Origin: CAZLWA01 sp964563165
GTDB taxonomy: Bacteria > CLD3 > SB21
Length of the DNA stretch: 64,000 nt
Direction of reading: 5' to 3'
Assembly (NCBI GenBank): GCA_964563165.1
Contig: CAZLWA010000043.1
Coordinates: 14,462 to 78,461 of the forward strand
The position numbers and the translations under genes were made by a program. The notes under the pieces are model-generated. The model was not told the origin of the DNA. It saw only the letters and a program-made list of their open reading frames with translations, and did not search any database. Positions 6,486 to 15,914 of the stretch are shown here, in pieces. Every line of letters begins with the position of its first letter. The first letter of the stretch is position 1.

Positions 6486-9401
6486 TCACGCAGGTTGCTC
6501 AAATCGCCCGAGTTCCATTTTCAAAAATTTAGATGTGAAAGAATTCTTAACCTTGACAATTTCTTCCGGGGTTCCGGAAGCTATGATCTCGCCGCCGCCA
6601 TCGCCGCCGTCCGGGCCAAGATCGATGACCCAATCCGCACACTTGATCACCTCCAAATTGTGTTCGATGATAACGACCGTATTGCCTTTATCCGCCAATT
6701 GACCCAGCACGTTCATCAGCATTTTGATATCTTCAAAATGCAGGCCGGTCGTAGGTTCGTCAAGAATGTACAGCGTTCTTCCCGTACTGACACGGGATAA
6801 TTCTTCGGCGAGTTTCACGCGCTGCGCTTCACCTCCCGACAAGGTCGTGGCCTGCTGTCCGAGATGGATGTAATCGAGGCCGACGTCATGCAGCGTCTGG
6901 ATCTTACGTTTGATGTTCGGGATAGCCTCGAAAAAATCCAGCGCTTCGGCAACGGTCATTTCCAAAACTTCGGAAATATTTTTATCGCGGTATCTTATTT
7001 CCAGCGTTTCGCGGTTGTACCGTTTGCCGTCGCAGGTCTCGCAGAGCACATAGACGTCCGGGAGAAAATTCATCTCAATTTTCTTCAGTCCCGCACCCTG
7101 ACATTCTTCGCAGCGTCCTCCGGGAACGTTGAAGCTGAAACGCCCGACTTTATATCCGCGGATCTTTGATTCCGGCAAACTGCCGTAGAGGTCACGAATG
7201 AGGCTGAATAAATTGGTATAGGTTGCCGGATTACTGCGCGGCGTTCGCCCGATCGGCGATTGATCGATGTCGATCACTTTGTCAATTTCTTCCAATCCCT
7301 TAAGGGTCTTATACGGCAAAGGCGCTGTTGTGGCACGGTAAAAATGGCGCGCGAGGATGCGGTAGAGAGTTTCATTGATCAGCGAACTCTTGCCCGACCC
7401 GCTCACACCCGTAATACCGATGAGTTTTCCCAGCGGGAGTTCCAGGTCCACATGTTTCAGATTATTTCCGCTGGCGCCGCGGAGAATGATCTTCTTTCCG
7501 CTACCCGCACGCCGGGCATTTGGAATTTCAATTTTTTTTTCGTTGCGCAGGTAAGCGCCGGTGATCGAATTTTTATACCTTAGAAACTCTTTCGGAGAAC
7601 CTTGTGCGACGATGCATCCGCCGAGCCTTCCGGCGCCGGGCCCGAGGTCAATGAGGTGATCCGCATGTTCCATCGTCTCCCGGTCGTGCTCGACGATGAT
7701 GACCGTGTTGCCGAGATCGCGCAGTTGCAGAAGGGCGTCGATCAATTTTTTATTGTCGCGTTGATGTAAGCCAATGCTCGGTTCATCCAGAATGTAAAGC
7801 ACGCCCACCAGTTGCGATCCCACCTGGGTTGCGAGGCGGATGCGCTGCGATTCGCCCCCGGAGAGCGTTCGTGCGGAACGGTTCAGCGTCAGATAATTCA
7901 GTCCCACTTTCAGCAGGAATCCCAGCCGCTCGTTGATCTCTTTTAAAACCGGCTCACCGATTTTGACCAGCCGCAGAGGGAGTTTAATAGAAGAGAAAAA
8001 TTTGGCCGCCTGCGTCACCGATAAATTAACGCATTGATGAATATTCACATTTTCAATTTTGTATGAGAGCGCTTCCGGCTTGAGCCTGCCTCCGAGGCAT
8101 GAAGGGCAAATTTTTTCCGACATGAATCCTTCCGCCCATTGGCGGATCTGGTCCGACGAAGTGCCCCGGAAGTAATGCAGAATGCTCCCTGTGATACCTT
8201 TGTATCTGCCGGAATAATTTTTTTTCTTTTTTCCCGAAAAGTAATAGAACGCATGGCGCGTCGATCCGGTGCCGTTCAGCAATGTTTCGTAGGCCTTCTT
8301 TGAAAGCTTATTCAGCGGGGTATCGAAATCATGGCCGAATTTGGATAAAATAATTTCCATCTGAACGTAGAACCATGTTCGTGTTTTGGCGTTATCGTAT
8401 GCCGCAATGCCGCCCTGGTTGATGGTCAATGATCCATCCGGGATGATCAGATCCTCGTCAATTTCCCGGATGACGCCCAGCCCTTCACACTGCGGGCACG
8501 CGCCGTAGGGGCTATTGAATGAAAACGCTTTGGGAAAAGGTTCTTCATAACTTATCCCGCAATTTAAACACGCCAGATGCCGGCTGAAAGTCCTGTCCCC
8601 GCTTCTGGAATTTTCTTTCGGATTGTCCATAGGGCTCACGATCAAAACGCCCTCGCCCAATTCCAGAGCTTGTTCGACGGAATCCACCAATCGCTGGCGG
8701 GACTCGTCATTGAGCTCAATCCGGTCCACGACGACTTCAATATCGTGTATCTTAAACCGGGAAACTTTATCTACGTTCTCCAGTTCTTTGATCTCACCGT
8801 CAATACGGACTCGTACAAATCCGCTTTTCCTTAGCTTTTCAAAGAGTTCCTGATAGTGGCCTTTGCGTCCGCGCACGACCGGCGCCAGGATCAAAACCCT
8901 GGTTCTTTTTTTGAACTTGAAGATAGCATCGATGATCTGATCTCGTGTTTGTTTTTTGATCTCGTTGCCGCAATTATAACAAAACGGCGTTGCGACCTTG
9001 GCATAGAGAAGCCGGAGATAGTCGTAGATTTCAGTGACCGTTCCGACGGTCGAGCGGGGATTGCGGCTTGCTGTTTTTTGCTCGATACTGATCGCGGGGC
9101 TCAGTCCGTCGACCAGATCTACATCGGGTTTTTCCATCATATTGAGAAATTGCCTGGCATACGCGGACAGCGATTCCACGTAGCGCCGCTGCCCTTCGGC
9201 ATAGATCGTATCGAAGGCGAGTGAGGATTTTCCGGACCCGGATAAGCCGGTGAGAACCGTCAATTGATTCCGCGGAATGTCCAGGTCGATATTTTTTAGA
9301 TTATGGACACGCGCGCCGCGAATGATGATCTTATCTTTGAAAGCGGTTGAAGACTGTTCGGGAAAAAGAAGTTCGGTCTGAATTTTTTCAGTTACGGGCA
9401 T
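6486..9401 (-). CDS. uvrA: Excinuclease ABC subunit A
   Basis: A 971-residue DNA-damage sensor of nucleotide excision repair. Two ABC ATPase modules are intact: Walker A GLSGSGKSS (about 52-60) and GVSGSGKSS, signature motifs LSGGESQRIRLA and LSGGEAQRVKLA, and Walker B/D-loop segments ILDEPSIGLHQRD and ILDEPTTGLHFED. Cysteine pairs for the zinc modules are present (CYNCG, CLNCG with CPQCEG, and CEECQG with CETCDG). A KKKKNYSGRYKG insert lies in the region between. The length is slightly above the usual 940. A consensus-like promoter lies 50-80 nt upstream, so it probably heads the uvrA-hprK-MCE-ZIP transcript. Confidence 0.98.
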   Translation of the reverse strand: MPVTEKIQTELLFPEQSSTAFKDKIIIRGARVHNLKNIDLDIPRNQLTVLTGLSGSGKSSLAFDTIYAEGQRRYVESLSAYARQFLNMMEKPDVDLVDGLSPAISIEQKTASRNPRSTVGTVTEIYDYLRLLYAKVATPFCYNCGNEIKKQTRDQIIDAIFKFKKRTRVLILAPVVRGRKGHYQELFEKLRKSGFVRVRIDGEIKELENVDKVSRFKIHDIEVVVDRIELNDESRQRLVDSVEQALELGEGVLIVSPMDNPKENSRSGDRTFSRHLACLNCGISYEEPFPKAFSFNSPYGACPQCEGLGVIREIDEDLIIPDGSLTINQGGIAAYDNAKTRTWFYVQMEIILSKFGHDFDTPLNKLSKKAYETLLNGTGSTRHAFYYFSGKKKKNYSGRYKGITGSILHYFRGTSSDQIRQWAEGFMSEKICPSCLGGRLKPEALSYKIENVNIHQCVNLSVTQAAKFFSSIKLPLRLVKIGEPVLKEINERLGFLLKVGLNYLTLNRSARTLSGGESQRIRLATQVGSQLVGVLYILDEPSIGLHQRDNKKLIDALLQLRDLGNTVIIVEHDRETMEHADHLIDLGPGAGRLGGCIVAQGSPKEFLRYKNSITGAYLRNEKKIEIPNARRAGSGKKIILRGASGNNLKHVDLELPLGKLIGITGVSGSGKSSLINETLYRILARHFYRATTAPLPYKTLKGLEEIDKVIDIDQSPIGRTPRSNPATYTNLFSLIRDLYGSLPESKIRGYKVGRFSFNVPGGRCEECQGAGLKKIEMNFLPDVYVLCETCDGKRYNRETLEIRYRDKNISEVLEMTVAEALDFFEAIPNIKRKIQTLHDVGLDYIHLGQQATTLSGGEAQRVKLAEELSRVSTGRTLYILDEPTTGLHFEDIKMLMNVLGQLADKGNTVVIIEHNLEVIKCADWVIDLGPDGGDGGGEIIASGTPEEIVKVKNSFTSKFLKMELGRFEQPA

Positions 9402-9452
9402 GATCGTTTGCAGGTAAAATTAATTTTTACAAAAAAAATTCCAGAGGGCGGA

Positions 9453-9481
9453 AATATATTAACGGGTTGGTTGAATAGCAA
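9453..9481 (-). promoter_or_regulatory. Candidate sigma-70 promoter of uvrA
   Basis: On the minus strand, TTGCTA (9476-9481) and TATATT (9453-9458) are 17 nt apart. The inferred transcription start is about 45 nt upstream of the uvrA ATG. No LexA-type palindrome was recognised over it. Confidence 0.55.
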
Positions 9482-9503
9482 GGTTATTAAACAAGGCAGG
9501 TAC

Positions 9504-9529
9504 AAAAAAAACCTCGAATCACTTCAAGG
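9504..9529 (-). terminator. Rho-independent terminator after the CHAT gene
   Basis: On the minus strand, a 7-bp stem (CCTTGAA/TTCGAGG, one G-U pair; 9523-9529 with 9512-9518) with a 4-nt loop is followed by eight T (9504-9511). It closes the LPP20-CHAT transcript and separates it from the uvrA promoter. Confidence 0.75.
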
Positions 9530-9597
9530 CTTCCAAATTTGAATACGTGGTTTAACGTGCAGATATTTAACAACCCCCCCGACACTCCCTCGACACT

Positions 9598-9629
9598 TGT
9601 CCCGAGTCTGTTGAGGGAAGCTCGGGACA
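9598..9629. repeat. TGTCCCGAG inverted repeat
   Basis: TGTCCCGAG (9598-9606) and CTCGGGACA (9621-9629) are perfectly complementary across a 14-nt spacer. A nested CCCTCGAC/GTTGAGGG pairing overlaps it. It lies between the CHAT stop codon and the T-tailed terminator. No T-run follows directly, so it is probably a dispersed palindrome or RNA-stability hairpin rather than a terminator. Confidence 0.6.
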
Positions 9630-9656
9630 GGTTCTTTGATAAAGGGAAATTATGAA

Positions 9657-12044
9657 CTACTTCGGGTTTCCGATCATGACATAGGGCGCCCAGAAAAAAG
9701 GATGAATATGGAAATCACCTTTACGAATCAAAGTGATTTGCGCCTGGCGCATGGCTTCGGACTTTGGCAGCCCTTTTTTCAAATTACTGAAAAAATTCGT
9801 CATGATAATTTTCGTCGCCTGATCGTCCACCGGCCAAAGCGTAGCGACCGTGGTTGGCGCCCCGGCTATTGCAAACGCCCGGGAAAGACTGATCAACTCG
9901 ACTCCCGTAGCGCTCTTCCCCATGGATGTATTACACGCGGACAATACCGCCAATTGATTCTTGTCTTTCAGAGGCAAACGGAGAATTTCACTGATAGTTA
10001 ATTTATCGTCGTCATTCGTAGATTTATTCGGCGCCGTCAACAAAAACGATTTCTGCGGTTCATCACTGGACAAGAATCCGTGCGTCGCAAAAAGAACCGC
10101 CTCGTAGTTGCCGACGAGCGTCTTAATTTTATCTTTGGTCGCATCCAGATTTTTATACAAAGCTGCGTTGCTATAGGAACTCTGGACGGCTTTTGCTTCC
10201 TCTTCCGCACCGGCCAAGCTGCCGTCCGGATTGGCAAAAATAAGCACATTAGAAATTTGTTTCCCTTTGGTTTTCGAAACCAGATCCATAAGCGTGGCCG
10301 CGGTCAGGTAATTTACCGCTTTTTTCTCGATCAGGAAGTTAAGGTCTCCGTCTTGCGTTTCCGTCGCTAAACACTGAAATGGCAGATAGTATAAACTGCC
10401 CGCAGGAATGATCGTGACATTTTTGATCTTATCATCCTTAATGGTTTCCCAAACCGGCAAAATTAAATAATCATTCAGTTTCGTCATGATTTCTCGGAAC
10501 GGTTTCGCATGACGATCGGTAAAACGAGAACTTTCACCTTGCTTCCAACTAACCATGCCGCTCAATCCGCGCGACATCCAGGATGCAATGTCATTTATGA
10601 AATAGCGGTAGCGCGTGACGAGTGAATCCAGCTCTTTAACGCCGACCGGAACGGATTTCGCTTCGATCTTATCTTTGGTGATCATGAAAATATACAACGC
10701 GTCGTCGGCCGGGAAGTATTCGAGCAGCACCACGTCATCGGCAAGCTGTTTTTGAAGATCGCTCAGCTGGATCGGATCCACTTTGATGACCTGATAAATA
10801 TTCGGATATTTGGTTTCGAGATCGATCATGAGCGCATTGAAATCGCCCTGGTTTTTAGTTAACGTTTTACTCAGGTTGTCGATTTTTGCTTTGTCCTGCT
10901 TTTCGATCGGCTTCGCTTTTTCTTCCGTCAGTTGTTTTTGCAAGTCGTCATTGGCGTTCTGAAGTTGTTGAACCTTGTCCACGGCTTTTTGTTCCGTTTT
11001 ATCCGTCACCTGCAATTTGTCCGCGTTGAGTACGTCGTTGGAAATTTTCGCTTTGTTGCGTTCGATGTATTGGAAGGCTTCCGTATTACTGCCCGCGTGC
11101 CTGAGCAGAGAGATGAGCCGCTTGTAAACCGGGTTCTTATCTTTCAGGAAACTCTCAAAAAAATCTTTCCGTGTGAAATTGCCGCGCAAACCTTCAATGT
11201 AATCAACCGATTTTTTCAAGGCCGCAATGGCATTTTTCATGTCGTCCGCAGCTTTTTTCATATCCCCGCGAATTTCATTCTGCTTCATGGACGTTTCATA
11301 GATCGTTCCGATGAACGAATAGGTGCGCCACAGTCCTTCACGATCGCCGATATCTTCAAGAAGGGACGCGCTTTTCTGATAGTATTTCCGCGCGCTGTCC
11401 ATGTCGCCGGTTTTCATGTAGATGCGGGCCAAATTGGCAAGATCGTACGCAATACCGCCTTTGGAGCTGACCTCGGTGTGCAACGTCATCGCCTGATTCA
11501 GATAGTCCGCGGCCTGCTGATACAGCTCCGCTTCAAAATACATCGTGGCGATATTGTTTAGGTCGTTTCCTGCGCCGGCCTTATCTTTGAGTTCTTCATG
11601 AAATTGTTTTGCTTTTTCGTGAAATGCGGAGATCGTTCCGATATCTTCCAGGCTGAGGCTCTGGCCGGTCTTTTTCAGGTCCGCTTCTTTTACGCGATAC
11701 GCCGAAATACCCCAATTGCCCAACGCACTCGCCGCACCGGATTTGTTCTTCGTTTCGACAAATAAGGGCACAGCCGTTTTGAAATAGTCCACCGCCTTGT
11801 CGTGCTGGTTCAGCAATTGAAAAACCAACCCCAAATAATTATTCGCATCCGCCATGCCGGACCTGTTTTTTGCCGAAGTGTATGCGGTCAGAGCGGTTTG
11901 AAATGAATTTACCGCCTGCTCGTACTGACCGTTCTTGAAGGCCGCGGCGCCGTTTTTAAAATCGTCTTGTCCGAAAACCACGGGGCGGTTCCCCAATAGT
12001 ACCATCAGACTCAGCATCATGCCGGACGTTAAGAATCTTCTCAT
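9657..12044 (-). CDS. Secreted TPR protein with caspase-like CHAT protease domain
   Basis: A 795-residue protein with a signal peptide ending near VVFGQ (residue 26). Residues about 27-300 form tetratricopeptide repeats (for example AAAFKNGQYEQAVNSFQTAL and ARKYYQKSASLLEDIGD). A charged coiled coil follows (about 345-395). The C-terminal CHAT domain (about 570-795) has both catalytic elements of a caspase-fold cysteine peptidase: His in LFATHGF (about 655) and Cys in LSACNTS (about 704). The later GAPTTVATLWPVDD and HPFFWAPYV segments are classic CHAT signatures. CHAT-TPR proteins act as regulated proteases elsewhere, but the substrate here is unknown. It is the last gene of the LPP20 cluster, 58 nt after its neighbour, with a terminator beyond. 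Confidence 0.92.
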   Translation of the reverse strand: MRRFLTSGMMLSLMVLLGNRPVVFGQDDFKNGAAAFKNGQYEQAVNSFQTALTAYTSAKNRSGMADANNYLGLVFQLLNQHDKAVDYFKTAVPLFVETKNKSGAASALGNWGISAYRVKEADLKKTGQSLSLEDIGTISAFHEKAKQFHEELKDKAGAGNDLNNIATMYFEAELYQQAADYLNQAMTLHTEVSSKGGIAYDLANLARIYMKTGDMDSARKYYQKSASLLEDIGDREGLWRTYSFIGTIYETSMKQNEIRGDMKKAADDMKNAIAALKKSVDYIEGLRGNFTRKDFFESFLKDKNPVYKRLISLLRHAGSNTEAFQYIERNKAKISNDVLNADKLQVTDKTEQKAVDKVQQLQNANDDLQKQLTEEKAKPIEKQDKAKIDNLSKTLTKNQGDFNALMIDLETKYPNIYQVIKVDPIQLSDLQKQLADDVVLLEYFPADDALYIFMITKDKIEAKSVPVGVKELDSLVTRYRYFINDIASWMSRGLSGMVSWKQGESSRFTDRHAKPFREIMTKLNDYLILPVWETIKDDKIKNVTIIPAGSLYYLPFQCLATETQDGDLNFLIEKKAVNYLTAATLMDLVSKTKGKQISNVLIFANPDGSLAGAEEEAKAVQSSYSNAALYKNLDATKDKIKTLVGNYEAVLFATHGFLSSDEPQKSFLLTAPNKSTNDDDKLTISEILRLPLKDKNQLAVLSACNTSMGKSATGVELISLSRAFAIAGAPTTVATLWPVDDQATKIIMTNFFSNLKKGLPKSEAMRQAQITLIRKGDFHIHPFFWAPYVMIGNPK

Positions 12045-12102
12045 AAATTATTTACCTCTAAATACTTTCGTTGTAAGTAATTTCAATCTCTGTTAATCTC
12101 AA

Positions 12103-12699
12103 CTAACTGGGTGTGGTAAGCTGTCTTTTTTTCTCTGCCAGAAAGAATTCTTTGAAGCTCTTTTTGAATTGTTCAACGTCGGAACCCAGGAATTTGGATT
12201 TGGTACCGACTTCAACCACGATACGCTCGATCTCCGAATATCCGTCATCCAGCGGCATTTCAACCGTCGCGAAGGTGGTATCGCCCTTGTCCGATTTGGA
12301 ATACTCGGAAATTCGGCTGTTGCGGAGCGTCGTGGATTTTTTAAACGCGTCTGTAATCTGATTGCAATATTGCGCCACATCCACGCTGCCTGCAAAAAGG
12401 TCTTTTTGAACCGACGAAAATTTTTCCACCATCCGGCATGCATCGGCGCTCAGCATGGTGATGATATTTTCCCGCGCTTTGAGTTCCGCCTTCGAACGCG
12501 CCATGGATTCGGTTTTCAGCGTCGAACTGCCTATTGCTTCATAGTCTCCGGATTCGGTGGATCCGGACTGCATTTTTGAATCGGAGGCGGTAGACGATGA
12601 ATCGGCCTTTACACCGTCTTTTTGGGGTTCCTGTTTTTTTGCCGGGGGGCAGCCTGCCAGGATAAAACCTAGTAAGAAAATCCAGTTTATTTTTTTCAT
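12103..12699 (-). CDS. LPP20-like lipoprotein (cluster member A)
   Basis: A 198-residue lipoprotein: the lipobox is LAGC (Cys16), followed by a Ser/Lys-rich linker. The body (about 55-190) has the LPP20 pattern of a helix rich in Ala and charged residues (SMARSKAELKARENIITML) followed by beta segments (FATVEMPLDD). It is the most diverged of the five LPP20-like proteins in this cluster and lacks the W..P..Y..G entry motif seen in members C, D and E. It is likely anchored to a membrane facing the periplasm. Molecular function is not known. It lies 43 nt downstream of member B and 58 nt upstream of the CHAT gene. Confidence 0.7.
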   Translation of the reverse strand: MKKINWIFLLGFILAGCPPAKKQEPQKDGVKADSSSTASDSKMQSGSTESGDYEAIGSSTLKTESMARSKAELKARENIITMLSADACRMVEKFSSVQKDLFAGSVDVAQYCNQITDAFKKSTTLRNSRISEYSKSDKGDTTFATVEMPLDDGYSEIERIVVEVGTKSKFLGSDVEQFKKSFKEFFLAEKKRQLTTPS

Positions 12700-12742
12700 T
12701 TGATCTCCGATAATTTTAGTTTCAAACCGGTGCGAACAGATA

Positions 12743-14308
12743 CTATTTCAACGCTTTGCTCAAAGCGTCATAAACTTCTTTGGAAGCTTTTTTACTCAAA
12801 TTCTGAATGGCAATGATCCCGGCTTTTTCCTTCGCGCCGATCGAGATCCCTTTTTCCCTCTGAATGTCGCTGTTGGCGATGGTCTTTGAATTGTCGAGAT
12901 CGATACAGCGGATCGAACAGTCCGCCCAGGCCGATACGCGATTTCCGCTGCCGCCGCCGTATGGATTATCGGAGCCGCCGACCGATTCCATCGCTTTCAC
13001 CGTTCCGATGATCAGCACATCGGCGACCGACTTTAACGCGCTCGAAACCGCATCGTCATTATTGGTTTCGGCAGAAGATTGCGCCTGCTGTTTACTCACG
13101 GCCTTGAAAACTTCACTTTTATCAATCACCTTGAATTTGTTGGAGACCAGCAGCTTAACGATATCGCCTTCGACGATGGAGTTCGGCTGATCTTTTTCCA
13201 TATTCGATTCAAATATCAAAATGACGATCTTGGTGATCGCCGAACCCTTCGCGGTAAACGTAAAGTCTTTGAAGACGAGTTTTGCCTTCTGAACCGCGCC
13301 GGGAAGATGGTTTTTGAACGGTTCAAATTCCAATGCGTTCAATCCTACGCGAATTTTATTCTGTCCGCTCGGATTCACAGTTTCTACGGAATGGATGGTA
13401 AATTTCGCAACCCCGTCGCCGCCGGTCTGCGCTTCCGCGTCGGCCGTTACTACGGTCGGCGTAACGGAAGAACAAACCAGATTCGCGTTTTTTACCGGCT
13501 GCACATTGCCGTTGTCGTCATACACTAATTTAGCTGACAGCGGTTCTCCCAACGGTTCGCCCTTGGTGCCTTTTTGACCGTCACCGCCGGCAATCTCCAC
13601 GCGCATTTTTCCGAGCAGATTTTTCAGCTGCGTATCGAATGTTGCCCTGACGGATACGGTTTTGCCCGTGCCTTCGATATCGCCCTCGATCGGTTCTTTA
13701 TTGATCAATTCCGCGACTACGACCTCTTTGGCGCCCGAAAAATACTGATCCAACGCGATATAAAAATTTCCGTTTGCTTCCGCCGCGTGCGCCGCCTGGT
13801 AATAGGTTTTGGCGATGTTAAGCGCTTTCTTCAGCCGTTCGGCAAACTGGCGATTGACTTCTTCGATGGAAATTTCACAATACGCGTAGTGTTTTTTGTC
13901 TTTTTTCTCGTCGCGGTAAAATTCCACTTTCATATTCTTCAGCGTTTCATTTGAAAAAGCCTCCGATACGGAACTGAAACTTTCACTGACATCACTGACG
14001 CCGTTCTTGGTGCTTTCTTCTGAAACGTTTTTGATTTTGCTGGTAATCTCGGACCGGATAGCGCGAATCACCATGGCGCGGGCCTCTCCTTCGGATTTTT
14101 GCGCATCGGCGGATTGGTCTTTGGTCAGCGGAATCGCGCCCAGGCCCTGATAATAACCATCGCGCTTCGGCATATTGGGAAGGCTTTTTTTCCAATCCAC
14201 GCTGCCGCCCGATTGTTTCGTCTTGTTCTTTTGCGCGAAAATATGTCCTTGCGGGAGGATCACAAGTATGGTCATACATACTACCGTGGCAAAAAGTAAT
14301 TTTTTCAT
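12743..14308 (-). CDS. LPP20-like domain fused to a CsgG-like domain (cluster member B)
   Basis: A 521-residue exported protein with a signal peptide ending around GHIFAQ (residue 26). Residues about 38-150 are LPP20-like (YYQGLGAIPL, then EARAMVIRAIRSEI and HYAYCEISIEEV). A middle region (about 160-350) has helical then beta-rich, Ig-like sequence with VCSSVTPTVV. The C-terminal part (about 355-520) reads like a CsgG/FlgT-type domain: KIVILIFESN, VSNKFKVIDKSEV, ADVLIIGTV, then WADCSIRCIDLDNSKTI. LPP20 plus CsgG-type pairing is known from flagellar FlgT and lipoprotein assemblies, but no flagellar gene is present here. It probably forms part of an envelope assembly with its neighbours; this is inference. 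Confidence 0.75.
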   Translation of the reverse strand: MKKLLFATVVCMTILVILPQGHIFAQKNKTKQSGGSVDWKKSLPNMPKRDGYYQGLGAIPLTKDQSADAQKSEGEARAMVIRAIRSEITSKIKNVSEESTKNGVSDVSESFSSVSEAFSNETLKNMKVEFYRDEKKDKKHYAYCEISIEEVNRQFAERLKKALNIAKTYYQAAHAAEANGNFYIALDQYFSGAKEVVVAELINKEPIEGDIEGTGKTVSVRATFDTQLKNLLGKMRVEIAGGDGQKGTKGEPLGEPLSAKLVYDDNGNVQPVKNANLVCSSVTPTVVTADAEAQTGGDGVAKFTIHSVETVNPSGQNKIRVGLNALEFEPFKNHLPGAVQKAKLVFKDFTFTAKGSAITKIVILIFESNMEKDQPNSIVEGDIVKLLVSNKFKVIDKSEVFKAVSKQQAQSSAETNNDDAVSSALKSVADVLIIGTVKAMESVGGSDNPYGGGSGNRVSAWADCSIRCIDLDNSKTIANSDIQREKGISIGAKEKAGIIAIQNLSKKASKEVYDALSKALK

Positions 14309-14344
14309 CGCGATATTCCTCTTTTTTATTTTAGAATTTTGAAA

Positions 14345-15859
14345 TTAATTTGAATCTAATTTGTCCAGAGCGGCATTAAGCTTGTCCAGAGCCGCTTTGG
14401 CTTTTTCGCGTCCTGTAGCGAGAATTTGCTGCGCGCCGGTTTCATCTTTTTCAGCGGGCAACTCAATGATCTGCGAAGCTTTCTTTTTGAGCTTGGCTAT
14501 CATACCCCCGGTATACAGCCGTCCCAGCGAGTAGTACGTGTCCTTTCCTTCCGCGGAAGTCTTCGTAAAGGTCGCTACGATTTGCGATCCTTCCAGGCTT
14601 ACGTCCGTCGCTTCTTTGGTCATCTGGCTCAAATAGTCATTCTTCGGCCGACCGTCCAGGGCGTCGCTGTTTTCCTGCATCCACGCGGAGGTCACGGATT
14701 CGATCTGCACCGAAACCGTTTTGGCTAATTTGGTTCGCGCCGCACCGCGCGCTTTTTCGAGACCTTGAGTTTTGGAAAAATATTTTCCTTCGTCGATACC
14801 GACGGCGAACACAGCGCCCTTATCCTGCGGAATCTTTGAGATCCAGACCGGAAATCCGTTCTTAGATTTCAAATAATCCCGGTTGATCAACTTGCCCAAT
14901 TTGTCCTTCAACCCCTTGAGCGCTTTCGTGTCTTTGACCTTCGACTGTGCTTTTTCACTGATTTGACCGATCAGCTGGGAAAGCGACATGCGTGCCAGGG
15001 CGTAATGCCATTTGGTCGTTCTGTCGTACCACGTTTCCACGATCTGCGACCCGCTCAGTGTGGCTTCGGAAACAGTATTGGACATTTCGTCCAGGAAGCT
15101 TCTTTCTAATCCGTACGAGTCGCTGCCCTCGTTCGATTCATACCAGTCGGTCAGGACCGCGTTCACTTCCGTCTTCATCGTAGCGGCCATTTCTGCGCGC
15201 GACTTATCTTTGGCGGATTCGCGCCCATTCACATAAAAATAAAATTTTTCAGTAATGCCCAGGGCATACAGGGCGTCGTCTTCTTCCGGCAGAACGTTGA
15301 TCCACACGGGTTTGTCTTTTCGAATGTACGATTTCGAATCGCCTAAATTTTTTAATGAAATCTCTAATTTTTCAATTTTCTTATTTTTTCCGTCCGGGCC
15401 TTTTTTCGCTTCTTCTATTATTTTCTTTTGTATCCCGGCGATCGCTCCGCTCAAAGGCATTTCGGCTAAGGCGTACGTCAATCCTTCGGGATCCACCCAT
15501 CGTTCCAGGATCTTTGCATTGCGGACGGATGCCGTGACATCGTCGTCGATACTTTTTTCAAGCTCAGACACAAAGCCGCTCTGCATCGTTCCCGACCATG
15601 ACGCAGCAATGGATTTGACGTTCACTTTGATCGTTTGCGCTAATTCCATCCGCGCGGCGCTGTCCGCCGCGGCTTCGCCGGCCTTCTTTTCAAAATAGCG
15701 ATTGACCACGCCCACGGCGTAAATTTTTCCGTCCGCCATCGGCAATTCATTGGCCCACTTCGGCGCCGGTTTGTTTTGTGAAAAAAGAAGCCCGGAAAAA
15801 CCGAAGAAAAAAACCATGACGAAATTCGGCAAGTTTCCCGTATGAAAAAAACCGGTCAT
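14345..15859 (-). CDS. Exported protein with three tandem LPP20-like domains (cluster member C)
   Basis: A 504-residue protein with an N-terminal hydrophobic export signal (cleavage near LFSQN, about residue 29). It contains three copies of one domain, starting near residues 33, 173 and 330. Each copy opens with a 'P.W...LP....iYA.G' motif (APKWANELP..KIYAVG, KPVWINVLP..ALYALG, FPVWISKIP..AVFAVG), continues with an A/R-rich helix, and has an 'i.e.W/F..Y.LarM' strand pair. The protein ends in a helical tail (AKAALDKLNAALDKLDSN) resembling the tails of members D and E. A GAGGAG Shine-Dalgarno lies 5 nt upstream of the ATG. I do not know its function. Confidence 0.78.
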   Translation of the reverse strand: MTGFFHTGNLPNFVMVFFFGFSGLLFSQNKPAPKWANELPMADGKIYAVGVVNRYFEKKAGEAAADSAARMELAQTIKVNVKSIAASWSGTMQSGFVSELEKSIDDDVTASVRNAKILERWVDPEGLTYALAEMPLSGAIAGIQKKIIEEAKKGPDGKNKKIEKLEISLKNLGDSKSYIRKDKPVWINVLPEEDDALYALGITEKFYFYVNGRESAKDKSRAEMAATMKTEVNAVLTDWYESNEGSDSYGLERSFLDEMSNTVSEATLSGSQIVETWYDRTTKWHYALARMSLSQLIGQISEKAQSKVKDTKALKGLKDKLGKLINRDYLKSKNGFPVWISKIPQDKGAVFAVGIDEGKYFSKTQGLEKARGAARTKLAKTVSVQIESVTSAWMQENSDALDGRPKNDYLSQMTKEATDVSLEGSQIVATFTKTSAEGKDTYYSLGRLYTGGMIAKLKKKASQIIELPAEKDETGAQQILATGREKAKAALDKLNAALDKLDSN

Positions 15860-15914
15860 TCTCTCTCCTCGAGGGTCTGATTTGTGAATGAATCAAGGGA
15901 CGGGACTGGCAGTA

